Positions 36,701 to 49,200 of a stretch of DNA of 64,000 nucleotides are shown here, in pieces (position 1 is the first letter of the stretch; each line of letters opens with the position of its first letter). The stretch comes from Notamacropus eugenii (taxonomy: Eukaryota; Chordata; Mammalia; Diprotodontia; Macropodidae). The position numbers and the translations under genes were made by a program. The notes under the pieces were generated by a model. The model ran no database searches. It was given only the letters and a program-made list of their open reading frames with translations, and had not been told where the DNA came from. The stretch spans positions 185,728,522-185,792,521 of the forward strand of contig NC_092875.1 in the NCBI RefSeq assembly GCF_028372415.1, written 5' to 3'.

Positions 36701-37240
36701 CATTTTGTCAGACAACATGATTTTCTGACTGGATGTCACAAACAGCAAACACTACAATAATTTAGTTGTTTAGTGAACACAGCAATCAATCCAGGTTTCA
36801 ACAAAATGCACTGAAATAAAAGTATACTGGTACAATGCACTAGCCATTTGCTGCTAGAAGCTTGGGTCAAGAGGGAAAGAAATTTTTGTGGTCTTGGATT
36901 AGTATGTGATTCTTTGTCACTCATAAAGCCACCATGACTTTTTAGCAGTAAATTCCTCCAACAGTAAGCATATGAAAAGTGATCATCACCCTAGTCAAGG
37001 TAAGTGAGTTCTTCAGTACGTCAGCCAATGGTATCTTCCTCACAAATATAGTAGTGAAATCAAAGGATATCAAAAAGATAAAGAGCCACAAAATGGATTT
37101 CCTAACATTTTAAAGTAGATTATACATCATAATTTGCATAAAAAATAAATAAAATCAAATTCAGGGTTAAAACTTGAAACAAGAAAAAAGTAATAACATA
37201 TTCTTAAGGCAAGACAATACAGGTCCTTTTAAGGAGGCAT
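33800..37240 (-). other. MCUR1: Probable MCUR1 3' untranslated region with poly(A) signals
   Basis: From the stop codon down to about 33.8 kb the sequence holds no full SINE or L1, unlike the rest of the window; the only repeat-like piece is an L2-like fragment near 34,300-34,375. Two AATAAA hexamers on the minus strand (33,851-33,846 and 33,819-33,814) lie just before a long L2 copy, making them the best candidate end. Earlier AATAAA hexamers exist (for example near 34,560 and 36,435), so shorter 3' UTRs are possible. RNA evidence would be needed to place the real end. Confidence 0.5.
34300..34375 (-). repeat. L2-like fragment inside the MCUR1 3' UTR
   Basis: aaccaacatttactaagcac and agtacactgctaggtgagat resemble the reverse L2 3' end. 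Confidence 0.5.
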
Positions 37241-37296
37241 TTAAATCCATAGACGATAAAATCCCAGAGCTACAGTTAGGCATGTAAATACAGAAC
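37241..37296 (-). CDS. MCUR1: MCUR1 exon 9, last coding exon (residues 388-405)
   Basis: 56 coding nt after the acceptor TTTAAACAG|GTTC, which follows a good pyrimidine tract, ending at TAA (37,243-37,241). It encodes [18 protein letters not shown], the C-terminal inner-membrane helix. Human ends [18 protein letters not shown], so there is one conservative change in 18 residues. Confidence 0.97.
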
Positions 37297-40200
37297 CTGT
37301 TTAAAAAAAAAAAGGAGAAAAACTATTAGTTCTTTTAACACCTAATTTAAGGAATGTTTAAGTACACACATATAACCTTTCCCTTTTTCCACTAGAAAAC
37401 TAGCAGTTCAATGATCTGCTATATTCCATGAAATGTTTGTTCATAATATGAAACGACAGCTGCTCAAATGTAAGCTGCTCAAAAATAACACCAGTTGTAA
37501 CCTTCAAAATATAAAGCAATGTATTTTTTTTTAAAAGAGAAAGCCCTTGAAACACCAAATCCAGTGTGTAAAAATTAGTATAGCATAAGTTATAGCAGGC
37601 TTGCAGTAGAGAAAGCAAACATTTTGTTTCTAAGTGGTTAAATTTTAAGATAATGAAGGCTTTATAAGAAATAAAAATCCTAAATCACTGCTATTTTTTC
37701 TCTGCAGTTTTGTTTTCAGGACTTATCTTCAATTTATTTCTAATAGCTAAATGCAGAACATCTTACCTGCTAAATATTTAATATTATCAAGCTTGTGTGA
37801 TTCAAGCATAGTTTTCAGACCAGCAACTTCAGTGTCTATCTTTCTGTCTGTCTGAGTAAGAGCCCGGAGTTGTTCTGCCTGCTTTAAAACAAAGAGATAC
37901 ATAAACATTATATAACTACAGATTATCAGGTCCCATTGAACTCACACACCTGATTTAAGAAGCTCGACCTAACTCTACTACGCTGTAGGAAGCAGCATGT
38001 CATAACAGACAAGAGTGTGACCTTGGGAGTGAGGATGACCTGCCTTCTGACCCTTGTCTCTAACACTACGTTACCAACACTCTGAGCCTCAGTTTCTTTA
38101 CTTGAGAGATTATCTCCAGAGATGTTACAGAGTACAAATGAGAGAATACACAAACACTACTTTAAAAACTTTTTACAATCCTCCCAGAGGTCATGTCTGG
38201 TTCTACTACATTTTTGAATATACTTCAATCTATCTGATCTACAAACCTTTATTTCTTAATTAGACTATGAATTTAATAAGGGCAAGGACCATGTCTTCAG
38301 CTTAAAAAAAAAACAAAAACAAAAAAACCAGTCCCTACACTAATGGCCACAGCAGAGGCAACTCAGAATACTCTTGAAAGCAAAGGCACTATTCCTGTTA
38401 TTGTCTTCTCAAATTTTCTAATGTTATTTATATATAAACCTATATAAAAACAGCATAATCTATACGGCTGGTGATTATGTGGTTTGTGTACACAGAGATA
38501 TACTGAAAATTAAGCTTGATTACAAAGTAACCCATAAAGGTTAGTCATGGTCCTCATAGTAATACTACATTTCTACTCTATTTACTTATTCATAATGAAA
38601 ATAAATTTTTAAAAATGGTGATGGTTGGTGAGCAGTTTTATAATGCTACTCTTCTGACAGAAAATAAAGAAAATCTGGATAAGCAATTTTCTAATAGGCA
38701 TTAATATACCACAATTTCTTCATATGAACCTAAAAAAACTCCTTTTGTTCCAAAACGGGCATTCAGATTCAAAACTAAAATAATATAACTGTAGTTTAAG
38801 ATTTGTAAAAGCACTTGAAATGTTATTTCATTTGATCTACCAACAACCCCGGGAAGTAAATGTTATCACAGCACCTAAGTTAAGGAAACTGGCTCTGAAG
38901 GAGGTTAAGTATCCTGCTTAGGGCACACACATAGTAAGTGTCTGGGGCAGGTTCTGAACTCAGATTTTCCTGAAGTCAAGTCTAGTGCTACCCATTACTC
39001 CATCTAGCAGTCAACAAACAAGTAATATATATATAAAACAAGTAAACTTGATTGTGCTCTGGTGGGGGGTTGAGGAAGTCGGGGTCAACTCCACTTGAAT
39101 TAATAAGTTTAAAATCATAATTCTTTCTTTCACGGTCACATTTTTAAAATGAAAAAATAAAAAAATCAGGATCTGGAAGTGGAAGGAGAGGGAAGCTGAC
39201 TTTCGGAAACAGAATAATTATCTTTCAGAAAAGGAAGTTTGTCCCTGATACTTACCACCAATTATTATTTAAATATTAGCGTCTCAATGGTTCAGGTGGA
39301 GTATAGGGATTATTCATTTATCATTTGAATGTTATCAGGACATGAAGAATGAACAATAGGATGTGATTAATATTATTAGGACGTATACTAGGACATATCA
39401 CCCCTAGACTTTAAAGTTCTCAGCAAGGACCAGCTAAATATGAAAATAAAAAGGTATAAGAAAACAACTAATAGGATTAAAAAGTGAAACAAAAAAATAA
39501 GGCTCTTTGTATCAACAAACCCCAATAATTATCCTCCCAAAACCTCCACGGGGAAATCAAAAAGGCAATAATTAATGACTGGCTTTCCAATGAAATTACA
39601 AATCTAGTACCTATCCCTATGCAGTTTTCTGTAACATAAAAGCAACTTTAGCCAGCCATTTTCCTCACCCATGTTCATGTAAGATTACATGTTCATGCAA
39701 GATTGGTAAGTGTCAGCTTAAAAATAATTCATAGAAACAGATTTTAACTAGTCAATTCCTTTCCTTAAAAAAAAAAGTTGTTTTATTGGTTCATTATGAT
39801 TCAACACATTAATTCATTAGTTATTTTAGAAGTGGAGAACTCTCTTTGATAAACTTACAACTAAGTAAAAACAATAATATTAATCACATCCTATTGTTTC
39901 ATGCTTCATTTATAAGGAGACATGGTTATATGCCCAACAGGATTCATATATCTTTGCTTTTGAGTTATTTTAGCCAATAAAGTCATTTTCAAATTCTGAG
40001 GCTCTATAATCCTCATGAACTTCACTTTGGAATTTGATTCTACAAGACGTACTGGGAGACATCATGGAAAGGAAGAAAAGCTGGGAGAATCTCTTGATGA
40101 TTCTTTTTATATAAACCAGTACAAAAGGTACCTAATGTTTGCTACTAGTTAAGAAGGGATTTTGCATCTTTGGGATCTAATTCTACCATCATGAATCTGA

Positions 40201-43200
40201 GAGTTCATAGTTTTATCACAGACACACTGGTTATTATCCATTAACATATTAGTCAGAACAGGAGGCAAAGGTGAATTTAAGATATAACAGAGCAATGCTC
40301 AGTTTCACTTCTTACCAATGTTAATACTTCTGATCTCATTTCAAGTAGCTTCCTTTCATTCAATGAATACTGAAAAGATAAAATTTAACTTGTGTTAGAC
40401 TATAACTTCATTCCTGTTTAAGTTTTGCTCTGGTATCATAACTAATTTTGTGATAGAGTGTTGGGCTTGGAGTTAGGATGACATCTTCCTGAATTCAAAT
40501 CTGGCCTCAGATACTTACTAGCTGCGTGACCCTGGACAAGTCACTTAACCCTCTATACCTCAGTTTCTCATATGCAAAATGAGCTGGAGAAGGAAATGGC
40601 AAACCATTCCAGTCTCTTTGCCAAGAAAACCCTTAAGTTTTCCAATTTATTATCTGCTCAGACTTAAGTCACAGAAGGCACACAGAAGGTCACAAAGAGT
40701 CAGGCACAACTGAAAACAACAACAAAGCATTTTAGAATCACCTGAGGGTGAAGGAACAACATATTGCTTTTTATCTAGGGATGCACATTTAACTGTAAAT
40801 GAGAGACCTAATCCTCCAGATTCAGCATCCTAATACTCTGGAATCTTTTTCTCTAACTCTCACTGCTATATTTACTTTCATTTCTCCTCTAAGGATTTAA
40901 TTTTGGGGGACAATGAAAAAGGTGGGGAAGAACAATCCAAGTAAAAATAATTTTTAACATTTGTTTTTAAAACTTTGAGTTCCAAATTCTCTTTCTTCTT
41001 CCTTCCCCACCCACCCTCATTGAGAAGGCAAGCAATTTAATATATATTATACATGTGTAGTTATGCAAAAATCTCCACAATAGTCATGTTTGAAAGATTA
41101 ACTATATTTTCCTCCATCCTATCCCACCCCCTTTTATTCTGTCTTCTCCTTTGACCTTGTCCTTTTTCAAAAATGTTTGCTTCTGACTACATCCTCCCCA
41201 ATCTGCCCTCCCTTCTATCATTCCCACACCCTCTTATCCCCTTCCCCTCTACTTTCCAGTAGGGTAAGACATTAAATTGAGTGTGACATACCAATTCTTT
41301 TACTCTGCTCTTTTCTACATTGAAATCCAATTTATTATCTGACCGAACTTTAAGTATTTCATCCTGGAAGGCAAGTGAGAGAAAAGAGAGGTGGAGAAAA
41401 AAACAAACAAAATAAAACATCAGAGAAAAGACGGAATCAAAAGATGGATGTTACTCAATTCTATTTAACTAGAATATTAATTAATTCTTCTATCTATGAA
41501 GACAAACTCCTTTGTTCTTTTCCAAAGAAATGCTCACTATTTAGAAGCCAAATAGGAAGCATGGTAAATATTTTTTTAAAATACAAAAGAATATATTGCT
41601 CAAAAGCATATCTCTTCTCTCTAAGGAGTGTTCTGTCTATAAGAATTTGAGTTACTGCTGGAGAGAGATCAAAGTAGTATTATGAAAAATAACTTTTTCG
41701 AGTTGGCTCCCAGGTGGACACCATTTAATAAGAATCCCCTCCTTCCACTCCATTTAAGTATTATCTTCTCCCACTGGACTGTACGCTTCTTTAGGGCAAC
41801 ATCCGTCTTTCTTTTTCACTTGTATTTGTATTTTCAGCACTTATTAGCACAATGCCCAACATATGGTAAGCTCTTAATTGATGATCTATGTATCTATTTC
41901 AGGGGAAAGGCATTCGCCATGGAAGGAGAGTAGGGGAAATCTGGGGTGGTACAGGAATTAGGAGGAGCTTCCTGCAGAAGGTTTTGGGCTGAGTCTTGAA
42001 GGAAGCCAAGGAAGCTAGAAGGCAGAAGTGAGGTATGGGATATAGCCAGCTGTTAACGGTAGGATATGGAGTGAGTATTGAATATGGAGAAAAGCAAGTA
42101 AGCTGGTTTGGCTAGATCACAGAATGCATAAAGGACTGGAAACATAGGAAGGAGCCAGGTTGTAAACATAAATATAAACATAGAATATATTTAATCCTGA
42201 AGAAAATAGGGAGCCACTGAATTACTAAGCAGGGAGGGTGACATGGTCAGACTTATATTTTAGGAAAAATCATTTTGGCAGCTGAGCCAAGAGTGGACTG
42301 GAGTGAGGAGACCCAAAGTAGGGAGACCAAACAGCAGGTTATTACAACAGTCCAGGTGTGAAGTGACAAGGACCTGCACTATGGTGGTATCAGCATGACT
42401 GGAGATAAGGCAACTTATAAGGAAAACGTTCTGAGGGTAGAAATGTTAAGACTTGGCAACAGATTAGATATGTGGGGGAGTGAGAAGTAGAGGATATCTT
42501 AGAAGTTGCAGGTCTGTTTACTGAGAATGATGGTGCCTTTAACAGTAACAGGAAAATTGAGAAGACAGGAGTAACTGAGCGAAGGATGACTTCAGTTTCC
42601 GACATGCTGAATTTGAGATGTCTATTGGATGTCCAGTTCAAGATGTCCAAAAGACAGTTGGTGATGTGAGACTGGTGCTCAGGAGAGAGGTTAGGACTGG
42701 ATACATAGATCTGGGAACTGTTTGTATATAGGAGATAGCTGAATCCATGGGAGCAGATGAGATCATCAAGCTAGTATGGAAGGAGAAGAAAAGAGGACAG
42801 AGGTTTGGGCAGCACCCAGTAAACAAATTGGTTTAGCTATGTCAAGCTACAATGCTTCTAACATAAAAGGTCATGTCTTTGAAGTCATCATGCTTTATAA
42901 GAAATTTTCAAGTATTAGTAAAAGTACAAAATCCTGATGAAGAAAAAGTTGAGTGAGACTAGCCACTGGTTGTTTTTCTAGCACAGGTTCCCAATTCCTA
43001 CTGCTGAGGTCAGTTAGTTTTAAACAAACTAAACACCAGAAGGATCAGGCAGGTTAATTGCTGTAAAAATATTTGACTTAAACTTTGAAATAAAAAACAT
43101 TCATACTACTATCCTTATTTTCTTTCCCTCATGGGTTAAAAAAAATTGCATTGTATCAACTGATGCATCTTGGTCTTTTGATGTATTCTTAAATTCTAGA

Positions 43201-46200
43201 CCGTCTAGTGTAATAACAAGTACTTTTAAAAGTATATTCATTAAAGACTACTCATAAAGAACATCTTACCATTATTTGCTGTTTTAACTGGTGGAGTTCA
43301 AGTATTAATTTCTAAAAGCATCAAAAAAGAAACAAGTCAAATACAATAATAAACTAAAAGATTTATGAAAAAAGAAAAAAAGATAAAATTTAATTTTTCT
43401 CCTGGATCAGAATCCTTTCTTTCTTTCTCCTCCAATTTTATGAATTTGAGATTTGTTCAGGACAACTCACTTATGTCAAGATTCCCCTCAATCTAAGGTA
43501 TTAACAATCATACTACTACATGAATTATACAATGTTTCTTGAAGATGTGTACTAATAAATATTAAGTCAAAAAATGTTTAGCTGTTTTTTGTGGGAATTT
43601 GCCTCTAAGGCTGAGCCTTCCTCTTTTTGAGTATCTCATTCAAATTTTTTTCAACTACTCTAGCCCAAGATGTAATCTCAAATTTTAGCTTTCAAAGATG
43701 CTTTTTCAATAGCTTTAATAAGTCCCATCATTTGGTCAAAAGGAGAAGATTAACTCTGAGGCTGAGACTAAAGGAAATAGTCTTTTTTAGATATTTTTTT
43801 GAAGAGGAATAACAGTATATACAGAACATTTTCAGTTAAATGGCAAATTATAAACTTATAAACTAGTAATTATCAAACAGTCCGGGAATCAGGAAGATTC
43901 ATCTTTGTGAGTTCAAATATAGTCTCAGACACTTACTAGCTGTGTGACCCTGGGCAAGTCCCTTAACCATTTGCCTTAGTTTCCTTAGCTGTAAAATGAG
44001 CTGGAGAAGGAAATGGCAAACTACTCCAGTATCTTAGCCAAGAAAACCCCAAATGGGGTCAAGAGTCAGTATGACTGAACAACAAACAACAACTGTGAAA
44101 GAAGCTGGACTTCAAACCCTCTAGAGCAGGAGTCCTTAACCTGATGAACTTAAAGAAAACTGACAACTATATTTCAATAGAATTGGTTTTGTTTGTAATC
44201 TTATGTATTTTATGAGTTGTAAAACAGTATTCTGAAGTGTTCATAGGCTTTACCAGACTGCTTAAGGGGTCCATCACATAGAAAAGGTTAAGAACCTGTG
44301 CTTTAGAGTATTATGAGATTTATATTTTCACTGCATAAGGAATTTTAAAACTTACATTAACAATTCAATTTGACAGCAAACCTTGAGGTAAAAGATTTTT
44401 TATAAAGTAGGAAAAGTTCTATAGGTTTACCTCATTTTCTGCTCTGAGGGTTGAAAATTCACTCTTTTCTAAAATGATCATATCCTTTTTGACTCCAGCA
44501 ATCTGAGACATTATCTGCTGTACGGTGATCTCCTAGGAAAAGAAAAGCCCATACATAATTCATATATTACTCAGAATGTGCAACTTAACCTCTCTGGAGT
44601 TGTGATCAAATGCAAAGTAGATACTTTTTACCCATCTCTAGAGAGGCTGAATTTAACATGCCAGCTGTTAACCATCAAGGGGATAATTAAAATTGTGAAA
44701 CTGAAAATTATGTCTAGTTACGTTTTTAAGTACAAATACTTGATTTTTGGTCACTTCTAAATTTATTAAGACGAGCAATAATCTTTTTTTTTTTTAAAGT
44801 TAATTCAAACTTCTAAAAAAAATTTATTTTTTTTTCTTTTTTTTTTTTCTTTTTTAATGTTTAACAATCACTCCCATACAATTGTGATTTTATCCCCCCC
44901 ACTACCCCGCTCCCTCCCCATGACTGCATACAATTCTGTATAGATTCTACATATACTTTCCTATTGAGTATATTTTCACTATAGTCATGCTATGTAGTCA
45001 GACTAAGATGAATGAAAGAAATCGTATAACAAATCAAAACATGATACACAAACACATACACATACACAGACATGATCTGCTACATTATGTGAGTGACTTC
45101 CATTATTTCTCTCTCTGAGTGTGGAAGGCATTTTGCCTTGAGAACCACCATTGGGATTTTTTTTTTTTTGTAAGAAGTTCTTGTGTTATTACAAAATTCT
45201 AAGTCTACCAGAAAAAACTCACACACTGTGGTCATTGCTGTGCATAAAGTTCTCCTGGTTCTGCTCCTTTCACTCAGCATCAGGTCATATAAGTCCCTCC
45301 AGGCCTCTCTGAAGTCTTCTTGTTCATCATTTCTTATGGCACAATAGTACTCCATTACATTCATATACCACAATTTATTCAGCCATTCCCCAATTGATGG
45401 ACATCCCCTTGACTTCCAGTTTTTGGCAACTACATAGAGTGCTGCTATAAATATTTTTGTACATGTGGGACCCTTTCCCATTTTTATGATCTCTTGGGGA
45501 TACAGTCCTAGTAGCGATATTGCTGGGTCAAAGGGTATGCACATTTTTGTAGCCCTTTGGGCATAGTTCCAAATTGCTCTCCAGAATGGTTGGATGCGCT
45601 CGCAGCTCCACCAACAATGAATTAGTGTTCCAACTCTCCCACATCCTCTCCAGCATTTATGATTTTCTTGTTCTGTCATGTTTGCCAATCTTATAGGTGT
45701 GATGTGGTACCTCAGAGTTGTTTTGATTTGCATCTCTCTAACCAATAGTGATTTAGAGCATTTTTTCATATGATTATAGATAGCTTTAATTTCTTCCTCT
45801 GAAAATTGCCTGTTCATATCCTTTGACCATTTGTCAATTGGGGAATGACTTGTATGATTATACATTTGGGTCAGTTCTCTATATATTCTAGAAATGAGGC
45901 CTTTATCCCCGAGCTTAGCTGTAAAAATTTTTTCCCAATTTACTACATCCCTCCGGATTTTGGTTGCATTGGGTTTGGTTGTGCAAAAACTTCTCAGTTT
46001 AATGTAATCAAAGTTATCCATTTTGCATTTCATAATGCTTTCTATCTCTCCTTTAGTAAAAAATTCTTCCCTTCTCCATAGATACACTATTCCTTGCTTC
46101 TCCAGTTTATTCATGGTATGAATCTTTATACCTAAATCATGTACCCATTTGGACTTTATTCTTGTGTACAGTGTCAGGTATGGGTCTATGCCTAATTTCC

Positions 46201-49200
46201 GCCACACTGTTATCCAGTTTTCCCAGCAATTTTTGTCAAACAATGAGTTCTTATCCCAGCAGCTGGGGTCCTTGGGTTTATCAAACAGAAGGTTGCTATA
46301 TTCCTTGCCTACTGCATCTTGAGTGCCAAGTCTATTCCACTTGTCTACCTCTCTGTTTCTTAGCCAATACCAAGTGGTTTTGATAATTGCTGCTTTATAG
46401 TACAGTTTGAGGTCTGGTAGCGCTAGGCCACCTTCCCAAGCTTTTCTTTTCATTAGTCCCTTTGATATTCTGGACCTTTTGTTTTTCCAAATGAATTTTG
46501 ATATTATTTTATCCAGCTCTAGAAAGTAATTGTCTGAGCAATAATCTTTTGGATACCGAGTTTAAAGACCATATGTTTAGATTAAGAAACATTATCAAAC
46601 ATATGTAATATGCTTTTCAAATCTTAAAGTGTTATATACATGCTTAGCTATTAAGTATTGGTAGGAAAGCTTTAGAGAAAATGTATCTATTTTCCCTCCT
46701 TGCTCCCCAAACCATACCACACCACACCATAGCGACTATGGGAAAAACAGTTGTTTTTGTTTGCAATAGCTGAATATTCATAGCATTGAACTTCTTTATC
46801 CTGAGGACGTCAGAGATGACCGCGCAGCACTTTTCTTTGAACACAGGTACCCAACGAATGCTGGGTTCAAAACACAATGTAGGACACTGATACACATATG
46901 CATATACTAATTTACTTATTCTAAAATGCATAAAATACCCACAAAGTTAGAAGATTTCCTCTCATCTAACCTGATGCACCTTGGTGACCATATCCTGGCT
47001 GACAGCCTCCATGTTGTTGTTCATGATCTTCACTAATGCGGAGACAATGATTTCTGCTTGTTGAGTGGTAAACCCTAAGTAAATAAAACAACTACATTCA
47101 GGAAAATTCTATGCCTTGGATAAAACCTTCAAAGAAATATTCAATTAAAAAACTATAAAAAGGAGATATCTTACAGCAAAGGCTTTATTTTTTTGTAGTA
47201 GCATAATCAATATGTGGCTATGCCAATAGTCACAAGAAAACATTTCTGTGGGTAGAAGAAATACACAGGCAATGTAGAAGAATGGGAAGAAAGAACAGGC
47301 TGTTATGAAACACTTATGTGCTAGGCACTGGGGGATACAAAGACCAAATAAATAAATAAACAAAATCAAAAGAGTCTCTGTTCTCAAAAATCATAAATCT
47401 AGAGCAGAAAAGGGAATCTGAAAAGATACAGCCTAAAATCTCATTTTAAAGATTAGGAAACAAAGGACAGGGAAGGTTAAGGGACTTGCCTCCGGTTACA
47501 CAGGTAGCAAGCATAAAAGGTGGAATTTGAATCCTAGTACCAATGCTTTTTACCATATTATGAGGAGTTTACATTCTATCTGGGGAAACAGCATATACTC
47601 ATTAAAGTAAATAGAAGCTAAAGGTGGGCAGGAGGCAGACTGTGATGGGTTTTAAATGCCAGGAATTTGTATTTTATTTTAGACATAATAAATAGGGAAC
47701 CACTAGGGCTTTTTGAGTAAGATAATGACAATGGTCATTATCATCCAAACAGATGGAAAAGATACCTCAGAAACTGTCTTTATCCCCTAAATACTGTAAA
47801 AGAAAACCAAGTCAGACTCTTTGTTTAGGAATATCAAGTTGCCAGCTATGTGGAGAATGGATTAGCAAGGGAGACTTTAGGAAGAGTACCCAAAAAGTTA
47901 TTCAATAAATCAACAATTAAGTGCCTACTATGTGCCAGGCATTGTGCTATGTGCTGTAGGTAACCTAAGCTTACATTTCAACGGGGAAATAATAAATATA
48001 TGCAAATAGATACAGAATAAATATAAAGCCAATACAAATCAATACAGAGTAGTTAATTACATGGTATGAGGGAGGGGATCAGCAGTTGGGGAGATCATGA
48101 AAAGTTTCTGAAATGTGTCCTAAGGAAGTGAGGGGTCTATGAAGCACAGATGAAGAGCAGGTGCGCTGTAGGAATAGGGGGTGGCCAATGCACAGGTAAG
48201 GAGATGAGAAATGGAGGTGATAGGTCACAGAGGGTAGGATGTACAGTGAGGCTGAAAAGATAGGTTGGGCTTCAAAAGCAAAAAAAGAGAGGTTGAGTTT
48301 ACCAAGTAGAGGAGAGAAATAATCAGACAGGCATTTCAGCAGAATGGAAGATGGGAGGGGACTTGAGGCAAAAAGACCAATTAGGAAGCTACCAAAAATA
48401 ATGTGAGCAAGAGGTGATAAAGACCTAAACTAACGGGGTGGAAGTGTGAATAGCAAAACGGTCAGACATGAGAGATTATCAACCTGGGGGACTGGAAGAG
48501 TGGTGGTGCCTTCAACAGTAACAGCAAAGTTTGGAAGACAACTAGGTTTTGGGAGAAAGAGAATGAATTCTGTTTTGGACGTGCTGACTTTGAAATGTCT
48601 TCAAATCTAGTTTGAAATGTCCACCAAGCAAATGGCAATCACTGTAAAGCTGAAGCTGAGGCAGAGAATGGGGAAATCTCTCTTATCACTTCATTAATCC
48701 CTTTGCCTCACCTCTCCTAAACTTCTCTGTCCTCATCAATAGCTCCAATCTTTTCATTCCTCATTCCTTTATCCCTGCTCAGACTTAACTTACATCCCTC
48801 TCCAATCATGAATGTATAGTGAGTCAACTCTACATTTTCTTCTACATTTGAATAGATGATAAATGCCTTGCTAAGAGGAACTGTTTATTCACTATATTTG
48901 TATTTTCAGCATCTAATATAGTTCCTGACACGTAGTAAGCACTTTGTAAATACTTGCTGATTGATTACAGAGTTAATAGGGTAGTGATTGGAAATACAGA
49001 AGACGTGAAATGATAGGAAGTTATGGCCAAGCACAGGAATGTAAATTTTCGATTAAGCTGAACACTTAGGAGTAAAGGTGAGAATCAAGTTAGTGTAATA
49101 ACTCAAGGAAGAGGCTAGGTAGGTCTGAAATAAGGTGGTAGCTATGTGGGGTGGAGTAGATGGGATGGATGGGAGCAGAAAATTCCTTAATTCTCTGACT

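Noticed and set aside
45845-46383. Plus-strand frames over the intronic L1
   Set aside because: Antisense shadows of L1 ORF2.
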